Shown here piece by piece: positions 42,201-46,064 of a stretch of 46,064 bases of DNA. The notes below the pieces were generated by a model. That model was not told the origin of the DNA. It saw nothing but the letters and a program-made list of their open reading frames with translations, and did not search any database. The stretch spans positions 1-46,064 of the forward strand of contig JAFRHH010000032.1 in the NCBI GenBank assembly GCA_017433405.1, read 5' to 3'. Source of the DNA: Clostridia bacterium. GTDB taxonomy: Bacteria; Bacillota; Clostridia; Christensenellales; Aristaeellaceae. How positions within the stretch are numbered: position 1 is the first letter of the stretch; each line of letters begins with the position of its first letter. A program made the translations under genes and the position numbers.

Positions 42201-42525
42201 CCTTCGCTTTGTGCGCACCACGCCCTCCTACCGGGAATTCGTCAGCCGGTTCTTCGGGGATGATGTAACGAAGCGGGCCGATGATTTTGCGTCGCTTGAA
42301 CAGCCCTTCCTGGAGAACATTCTGAAGAACTGCGGCGGGACAGAGGCGCGATCCTTCTTCGATGAAAAGCTGCCGGACGGATCCGTGATCCATTCCTTCG
42401 CCCGGCGGATCGGCGTGAACCCGGTCAACGGGGATCAGGCCTTCGCCGTCGCCATTCTTTCCGTTTCCGATCCGGCGGCGCATTCGGAAAAGGCCGCTCC
42501 GCAGGAACCCGCGGCCGGGGCCTGA
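39244..42525 (+). CDS. Membrane GGDEF-PAS-GGDEF-EAL protein (c-di-GMP synthesis and breakdown)
   Basis: 1093 residues. About six to seven membrane spans fill residues 5-210. A first GGDEF domain has an intact site at 281-285 (RIGGDEFVIL) and the DMNGLKTLND nucleotide motif, but no clear RxxD inhibitory site. A PAS-like sensor covers about 380-480. A second GGDEF domain is degenerate (SADRF at 594-598). The EAL domain has EAL at 714-716, then INLSRSDF, IEITES, MDDFGSGYSS and EGVETEAQ, so the phosphodiesterase site looks complete. The last 140 residues may form another PAS-like module. It could make and destroy c-di-GMP, or use the intact first GGDEF for regulation. It has a long structured leader. 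Confidence 0.9.
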   Translation: MDELLGRHFISLALVFLFSVRLGSQRSARDKEFRFFWLTVISCFLLILQDHAELIASRDPGLRFWRTLFSVAGYVLRSTAILGLLLVILRPERRNWSVMIPWVFNLGVCATAFFTDICFGFDGQYRFYRGPLGYVPFIVPLFYLAAILWLTFKRYDSGKKSDRMILISCALFCVGSALLDAARGGVRLHEAILISSIFFYVFLRSYDVRKDSLTLLLNRQSFYDDCSEMDRKIGAAASLDMNGLKTLNDAEGTHAGDRALARIGERMLRITGPEARAYRIGGDEFVILFQHQDEQRIHETLKRLSGEIREDGYSVAWGYAIREEGESPEELVRKSDLKMFSRKAQYYRDGHHDRRRKREAGNSQLSRETLGKLEEMPDPSAIIREKDHQTEVLAVSQGFCRLFGYADHASAAKDLNEMPMRTIHPDDQERFTGALLRFVDGDNDLDIVYRCSAGLENGYRVIHARGTHDRTENGERIEFVWFMDEGRYTDGHEAGGSPISQALNRALHEESILRAVHYDSLTGLPNLAWFFKLYEDWKTTALREEKQTALLYMDLNGMKYFNHHYGFAEGDRLLKAFAEILVRLFGKERSCHISADRFAAAVTETEAENRISELFREAERMNDGKTLPVHVGICSTEMENIPVSSAYDRAKMACDAIRKSDVSGSYRYNASLRDAEKKQRYLLENIDRAVKERWIRVYYQPIVRSVSRKICDEEALARWIDPVEGFLSPADFIPQLENAGLIYKLDLCVLDQVLEKLREMKAAGIETVPQSINLSRSDFETCDIVEEIRRRVDAAGVPRNRITIEITESIIGSNFEFMKAQVARFRELGFPVWMDDFGSGYSSLDVLSSIEFDLIKFDMSFMRKLDEGESGKIILTELMKMATSLNKDTVCEGVETEAQVHFLQEIGCSKLQGYFFSKPLPPEEIEKRRMAGDRFQPEDAEASAYYETISRLNLYDLGGVTSGEDSSFHHAFSTLPMAVLEIRGKSLRFVRTTPSYREFVSRFFGDDVTKRADDFASLEQPFLENILKNCGGTEARSFFDEKLPDGSVIHSFARRIGVNPVNGDQAFAVAILSVSDPAAHSEKAAPQEPAAGA

Positions 42526-43074
42526 TTATCCTTCGGAAAAGAGCGCGCCGGACAGGAGCGCCGTCAGCAGCTCCTCCAGATGATCCGCCCCGCTGGAGCA
42601 GCCCTCCCGGGCATACTGGCGGGCGACGCAGGAAATGCCGCCGGCATAGAAGGCGGAGGCGTACCGCCGCAGGCAGGGATCCAGATCCCCGAAGAGGCAT
42701 TCGCTGGCGTTCAGGGCCTCCTCAAAGCTGTCGTAGAGCAGATAATCGATCCGGTTGTCCACCAGCAGCTTGATCAGATCCCGGTTCCGGACCAGGTATT
42801 CGCTGTAGCTCCGGGCCAGGAGGCGGATCTTCGGGCCGCCGGGGGAGACCGGCGCCTCCGCCAGGGTACAGCAGCAGGCGGACTGCAACGTAAAGGTGAC
42901 CACGTTTTCCCGGCTTGTAAAAAGAGAATAGAAGGTCTGGCGGGAAACCCCGGCGGTCTTGCACAGCTCGCTGACGGAGATCTGCGCGTAGGGCTTTTCC
43001 CGAATCAGGCGCATCAGCGCGCCGGCCACCTGCCGCTGGGAGGCCAGGGCCGTTTTATTGTTTCCGCAGTACAT
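42526..43074 (-). CDS. TetR-family transcriptional regulator
   Basis: 182 residues. The N-terminal helix-turn-helix (residues 19-50: AGALMRLIREKPYAQISVSE, then LCKTAGVSRQTFYSLFTSRE) is the canonical TetR/AcrR DNA-binding domain, and the C-terminal half is helical and Cys-rich, giving an effector or dimerisation region. I chose ATG 43074: the upstream GTG 43113 coincides with the expected transcription start, so it would be leaderless. It is divergent from lon and shares two palindromic operators with it, so it probably represses both itself and lon. Confidence 0.87.
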   Translation of the reverse strand: MYCGNNKTALASQRQVAGALMRLIREKPYAQISVSELCKTAGVSRQTFYSLFTSRENVVTFTLQSACCCTLAEAPVSPGGPKIRLLARSYSEYLVRNRDLIKLLVDNRIDYLLYDSFEEALNASECLFGDLDPCLRRYASAFYAGGISCVARQYAREGCSSGADHLEELLTALLSGALFSEG

Positions 43075-43119
43075 GGTGCAGACCGCCTTCCTGACATTCC
43101 TTCCAAAATTCACAGAAAA

Positions 43120-43148
43120 ATCATATCAAAAACCTTGACAACTGTCAA
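43120..43148 (-). promoter_or_regulatory. Promoter of tetR, overlapping operator 1
   Basis: On the minus strand TTGACA (43148-43143) and TATGAT (43125-43120), spacer 17 bases. The -35 box is one arm of the palindromic operator. Confidence 0.8.
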
Positions 43149-43163
43149 TGTGTTGTGTATGAT
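43135..43163 (+). promoter_or_regulatory. Promoter of lon, overlapping operator 1
   Basis: TTGACA (43135-43140) and TATGAT (43158-43163), spacer 17 bases. Its -35 box is the other arm of the same palindrome used by the tetR promoter. Confidence 0.85.
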
Positions 43164-43189
43164 TCCTTTGAAACATTGACAACTGTCAA
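43135..43189. promoter_or_regulatory. Twin palindromic operators for the TetR-type regulator
   Basis: TTGACAACTGTCAA occurs at 43135-43148 and 43176-43189, 41 bases apart. Each is a 6-2-6 palindrome (TTGACA-AC-TGTCAA). Copy 1 covers the -35 boxes of both divergent promoters; copy 2 lies just after the lon start site. This is a textbook repressor layout; that the neighbouring TetR protein binds it is inference. Confidence 0.78.
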
Positions 43190-43221
43190 GGCTGATTGCA
43201 GAGAACGGAGGATGAGGACAG

Positions 43222-45522
43222 ATGGCTCAAATGCCCTTATACAATACACTGACCCTGCCGGGCGGAAGGATCTGGCTGCGGGCTGTGGATTATCAGGCCC
43301 TGACGGGGAAGGCGCCCGCGGCGGGGGAGCGGATCACGCTGCTGATGCAGAAGGAGGATCAGGCCCGGGAGGATCTGACGGAGAAAAGCTTTTTTCCGCT
43401 GGCGGTGGCCGGCGTGGTCGCGGAGGCGGATGAAAACGGCTTCGTGACCGTGGAGCTGCAGAACCGGGTGCATATCGACGAAATCGTCCGGCTGCCCAAC
43501 CAGACCTTCAGCATGAGCCTGTCGCGGCGGCCGGAGACGGAGGATCTGGATCCGGCGGAGGCGCAAAGAAGGCTGAAGGCGGTCAAGGACCGGATTCTTT
43601 CCTTTGCCGCGGGGCAGCGGTGGGAAGGCTTCCTGCGGAGTTTCGCGGAGCACTGGGACAGCCTCTGGACCGTGGCCGGCGCCATGTCCCCCTGGCTGCA
43701 TACCAGCGTGGAGGAGCGCTACGCCCTGCTGGAGAAGGACAGCCTGAAGGAGCGGTTCGACGCCCTGGAGCGGATGCTGCTGGAGGGGCTGGAGATGGTG
43801 GACGTTCAGAGCGCCGCCCAGTCCGCCCAGCGGGAGGATTACGAAAAGCTGTACCGGGAATCCGCCATCAAAAAGCAGATCGAGTATCTCCAGAAGGAGC
43901 TGGACGCCATGCATCCGGAGAACGTCTCCGAGATCCGGCGGCTGGAGCTGAAACTGGAGGAGGCCGGCATGAACGAAACCGCCCTGAAGGAGGGGCGGAA
44001 GGTGCTGAACCGCCTCAAAGGGGAGGGCAGCAGCAGCCCGGAGGCCGGGATGCTGACGGATTGGCTGGATCTTCTGACCTCCCTGCCCTGGAAGAAGGCG
44101 GAGGCCCGGGAGATCTCCATGGAGGAGGCGCGAAGGGCGCTGAACGCGGAGCATTCCGGGCTGGAAAAGGTCAAGCGAAGAATTTTGCAGCAGATCGCCG
44201 TGCTCCGGCTGAAGGGCCGTCAGTCGGGCTCCATCCTCTGCTTCGTCGGGGCGCCTGGAACAGGCAAGACCAGCATCGGGGAGAGCATCGCGAAGGCCCT
44301 CGGGCGGGAATATGTCCGGGTTTCCCTGGGGGGCGTCCGGGATGAGGCGGATATCCGCGGGCATCGGAGAACCTATATCGGATCCATGCCGGGCCGGATT
44401 ATCGACGGGATCCATAAATGCGGAACCTCCAATCCGGTCATGGTGCTGGACGAGGTGGACAAGCTGTCCGCCTCCTATAACGGGGATCCCGCCAGCGCGC
44501 TGCTGGAGGTGTTGGATCCGGAACAGAACTTCTCCTTTACGGATCACTATCTGAACGTCCCCTTCGATCTGAGCGACGTGCTGTTTATCTGCACCGCCAA
44601 TTCGCTGGATACGATTCCGGAACCCCTGCTGAACCGGATGGAGGTCATCCAGTTCCAGGGCTATTCCCCGCTGGAAAAGCGGCAGATCGCTAGGGAACAT
44701 CTGTTACCCAAGGCCATGGCAGCCGTCGGCATCCCAGCGGGGAAGCTGGAGGTCAGCGAGGGGGCGGTGTGCCGCCTGATCGAGGAATATACCCGGGAAG
44801 CCGGCGTACGGGGGCTGAAGAAGCGGCTGGATCAGCTGTGCCGGACCGCCGCGGTCTCCCTGGTGGAGCGGCCGGAGGAAACGCTGCGGGTGGAAGCGGA
44901 GGATGTTCCGGACTATATGGACATGAATCCGGTCCACCGCAAGCAGGTCGGGGAGAGCGCCCGGCCCGGGATCGTCACCGGACTGGCCTGGACGCCGGTC
45001 GGCGGGGATATCCTGTATATTCAGACGCTGCTGACCCGCGGAAGCGGCAAAATCACCGTGACCGGACAGCTGGGGGACGTCATGAAGGAATCCGCCGAGA
45101 TCGCGGTGTCCCTAGTCAAGTCCATGCTGCCGGAGCAGGCGGAGGTTTTTCGGGACCATGATCTGCATATCCATGTGCCGGACGGGGCGACGCCCAAGGA
45201 CGGCCCCTCCGCGGGAATCACGCTGACCACGGCCCTGGCCTCCCTGGTGACCGGCTTTCCGGTGCCGCCGGAGGTGGCCATGACGGGGGAGGTTTCCCTG
45301 AGCGGGGACGTCAATCCCATCGGCGGCCTGCCGGAGAAGCTGATGGCCGCCCAGCGCTCCGGCGTGAAGCGGGTGTTTATTCCGCGGGAAAACCTGCAGG
45401 ATCTGAAGGAGGTTCCGGAGGAGGTTCGGAATCAGCTGACCATTCAGGCGGCGGATACCGTGGAGGAGGTGCTCAGCGCGCTGGAGATTCCCTGCCGGCC
45501 CAGCATTCCCCAGGCGATCTGA
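43222..45522 (+). CDS. lon: ATP-dependent protease Lon
   Basis: 766 residues, normal Lon length. N-terminal substrate domain, coiled-coil (about 200-260), AAA+ ATPase with Walker A GAPGTGKT (343-350) and Walker B VMVLDEVDK, then the C-terminal protease with Ser663 in DGPSAG and Lys706 in GLPEKLMAAQ. The 43-residue spacing of the Ser-Lys dyad equals that of B. subtilis LonA. The N-terminal domain is divergent from the usual LonA start. It degrades misfolded and regulatory proteins in the cytoplasm. Control by a divergent TetR gene is unusual, since lon is more often under heat-shock control. Confidence 0.95.
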   Translation: MAQMPLYNTLTLPGGRIWLRAVDYQALTGKAPAAGERITLLMQKEDQAREDLTEKSFFPLAVAGVVAEADENGFVTVELQNRVHIDEIVRLPNQTFSMSLSRRPETEDLDPAEAQRRLKAVKDRILSFAAGQRWEGFLRSFAEHWDSLWTVAGAMSPWLHTSVEERYALLEKDSLKERFDALERMLLEGLEMVDVQSAAQSAQREDYEKLYRESAIKKQIEYLQKELDAMHPENVSEIRRLELKLEEAGMNETALKEGRKVLNRLKGEGSSSPEAGMLTDWLDLLTSLPWKKAEAREISMEEARRALNAEHSGLEKVKRRILQQIAVLRLKGRQSGSILCFVGAPGTGKTSIGESIAKALGREYVRVSLGGVRDEADIRGHRRTYIGSMPGRIIDGIHKCGTSNPVMVLDEVDKLSASYNGDPASALLEVLDPEQNFSFTDHYLNVPFDLSDVLFICTANSLDTIPEPLLNRMEVIQFQGYSPLEKRQIAREHLLPKAMAAVGIPAGKLEVSEGAVCRLIEEYTREAGVRGLKKRLDQLCRTAAVSLVERPEETLRVEAEDVPDYMDMNPVHRKQVGESARPGIVTGLAWTPVGGDILYIQTLLTRGSGKITVTGQLGDVMKESAEIAVSLVKSMLPEQAEVFRDHDLHIHVPDGATPKDGPSAGITLTTALASLVTGFPVPPEVAMTGEVSLSGDVNPIGGLPEKLMAAQRSGVKRVFIPRENLQDLKEVPEEVRNQLTIQAADTVEEVLSALEIPCRPSIPQAI

Positions 45523-45530
45523 CGGGGCGA

Positions 45531-45580
45531 CGGAGGGGACGGTTCTTCGGTCCTGACGGACAGGAAGAATCGTCCCTCCG
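45531..45580 (+). other. Long hairpin after lon, REP-like
   Basis: CGGAGGGGACGGTTCTTC and GAAGAATCGTCCCTCCG pair with one bulge and one G-T pair, with GTCC/GGAC inside. There is no T run. The GGGGACGGTTCTTC arm resembles REP sequences that I recall near Y1 (RAYT) transposases in Clostridia. Confidence 0.6.
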
Positions 45581-45679
45581 GATGCCGTAAAACGATGGAA
45601 ACGCTACATCAGGAAGCTGACCGGGCCGCAGCCGTGCCGGACGACATCGAAACCACGCTTCCTGAGAAGAAAAAAGTGC

Positions 45680-45711
45680 TTGACATTTTGAATTAAATCC
45701 TGTATTATAAT
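45680..45711 (+). promoter_or_regulatory. Promoter of the Met tRNA pair
   Basis: TTGACA (45680-45685) with TATTAT (45703-45708, spacer 17) or TATAAT (45706-45711, spacer 20), roughly 30 bp ahead of the first tRNA. Confidence 0.75.
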
Positions 45712-45740
45712 CTTCGTCGCCTGAACCGAAGGCGAAGTGA

Positions 45741-45813
45741 CGCGGGGTGGAGCAGTTGGCAGCTCGTCGGGCTCATAACCCGGAGGTCGGGGGTTCAAAT
45801 CCCTCCCCCGCAA
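45741..45813 (+). tRNA. Initiator tRNA-fMet (CAT)
   Basis: Acceptor CGCGGGG faces CCCCGCA, leaving the C1-A72 mismatch of initiators. The anticodon stem has three consecutive G-C pairs (GGG/CCC) around loop CTCATAA, with anticodon CAT at 45774-45776. The T arm is GGGGG TTCAAAT CCCTC-like. CCA is not encoded; a short T run follows. Confidence 0.92.
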
Positions 45814-45821
45814 CTTTTTCT

Positions 45822-45895
45822 GGCTCAATAGCTCAGTTGGCTAGAGCATTCGGTTCATACCCGGAGTGTCATAGGTTCGAGTCCTATTTGAGCCA
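45822..45895 (+). tRNA. Elongator tRNA-Met (CAT)
   Basis: Acceptor GGCTCAA pairs with TTGAGCC, discriminator A; the D arm is GCTCAGTTGGCTAGAGC; the anticodon loop TTCATAC (anticodon CAT at 45856-45858) is typical of elongator Met and differs from the CTCATAA loop of Ile2. T arm ATAGG/CCTAT. CCA is not encoded. Confidence 0.93.
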
Positions 45896-45898
45896 CTG

Positions 45899-45933
45899 AA
45901 AACCAGCGAAACCTTTATGGTTTCGCTGGTTTT
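45899..45933 (+). terminator. Terminator of the tRNA operon
   Basis: AAAACCAGCGAAACC and GGTTTCGCTGGTTTT form a perfect 15-base-pair inverted repeat around TTTAT. Confidence 0.9.
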
Positions 45934-45950
45934 ATATTTTCGGTGAGAAG

Positions 45951-45966
45951 CTATGACACTCCGGGT
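45951..45966 (-). repeat. 16-bp inverted copy of a tRNA-Met segment
   Basis: CTATGACACTCCGGGT is the exact reverse complement of 45859-45874, the 3' side of the anticodon arm, the variable loop and the start of the T arm of tRNA-Met. Three of four further bases also match. Confidence 0.85.
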
Positions 45967-45978
45967 GAGGGGGAAAGA

Positions 45979-46014
45979 CACCGATGACCGCCGGTGGCGG
46001 AAGTTTCATCGGTG
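45979..46014. other. Strong stem-loop near the window end
   Basis: CACCGATGA and TCATCGGTG (nine base pairs) continue into CCGCC/GGCGG (five base pairs) with a five-base bulge and a GGT loop. No T run follows. Role unknown. Confidence 0.65.
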
Positions 46015-46027
46015 AACAAGATAATCA

Positions 46028-46056
46028 TTGACAGCATAAGATGATCGCAATATAAT
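46028..46056 (+). promoter_or_regulatory. Perfect-consensus promoter reading out of the window
   Basis: TTGACA (46028-46033) and TATAAT (46051-46056), spacer exactly 17 bases. It should drive a transcript starting at the window's edge. Confidence 0.85.
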
Positions 46057-46064
46057 ACACATAA

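Noticed and set aside
45604..45828. Minus-strand ORF with DLNPRPPGYEPDELPTAPPR
   Set aside because: This is the well-known false ORF read antisense across a tRNA gene; it overlaps tRNA-fMet.
45951..45966. Phage or island attachment site at tRNA-Met
   Set aside because: The match is inverted, internal to the tRNA and not its 3' end, and no integrase is in the window.

Overview
The window looks like a chromosomal segment of a GC-rich Gram-positive anaerobe, most likely a gut or rumen member of the Clostridia. Supporting signs are strong AGGAGG ribosome sites, TTGACA/TATAAT-type promoters, Clostridia-like secreted-protein leaders, many ABC importers, an indolepyruvate:ferredoxin oxidoreductase, and c-di-GMP proteins. 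The order and genus cannot be fixed from sequence alone. I see no transposase, phage gene, rRNA or CRISPR array.

Layout. 1-3750: 3' part of a multiple-monosaccharide ABC importer with two permease paralogues. 4002-6090: a zinc-ribbon protein, a LysM peptide with a double-glycine leader, and miaA. 6382-11532: HU, a transglutaminase-like secreted protein, and a pilus/type II secretion-like operon (GspF/PilC, four small membrane proteins, PilT). 11683-16594: livK-H-M-G-F amino-acid importer. 16655-18699 (minus): Nudix hydrolase and diguanylate cyclase. 19026-24016: RluA-type pseudouridine synthase, acyl-CoA synthetase, iorA, iorB. 24141-25046 (minus): lipid kinase. 25315-31135: xanthine phosphoribosyltransferase and a BMP-type nucleoside ABC importer. 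31192-32489: DegV and a peptidoglycan-binding protein. 32603-37206: a carbohydrate ABC importer with an unusual binding protein. 37223-37933: a type III toxin-antitoxin module. 38083-42525: a secreted OB-like protein and a GGDEF-PAS-GGDEF-EAL protein. 42526-45522: divergent tetR and lon. 45741-45895: initiator and elongator Met tRNAs.

Two items stand out. First, a roughly 95-bp intergenic repeat occurs ten times (seven full, three 3' halves), always on the plus strand. It has up to three hairpins and usually ends in AGAGGAG, which serves as the ribosome site of the next gene. It resembles a BOX-like modular element and I know of no described family matching it. Second, the type III toxin-antitoxin locus has a promoter, two 53-nt antitoxin RNA repeats with a compensatory base-pair change and pseudoknot potential, a leaky terminator and a CptN/TenpN-like toxin. 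Other notable signals are paired operators shared by tetR and lon, a duplicated PurBox-like site at xpt, a 16-bp antisense copy of part of tRNA-Met, and the double-glycine-leader LysM peptide.

Working together, the window gives a picture of nutrient import (sugars, amino acids, nucleosides), purine salvage, aryl- or acyl-CoA metabolism, surface-structure assembly and c-di-GMP signalling. All functional calls rest on motifs read by eye.
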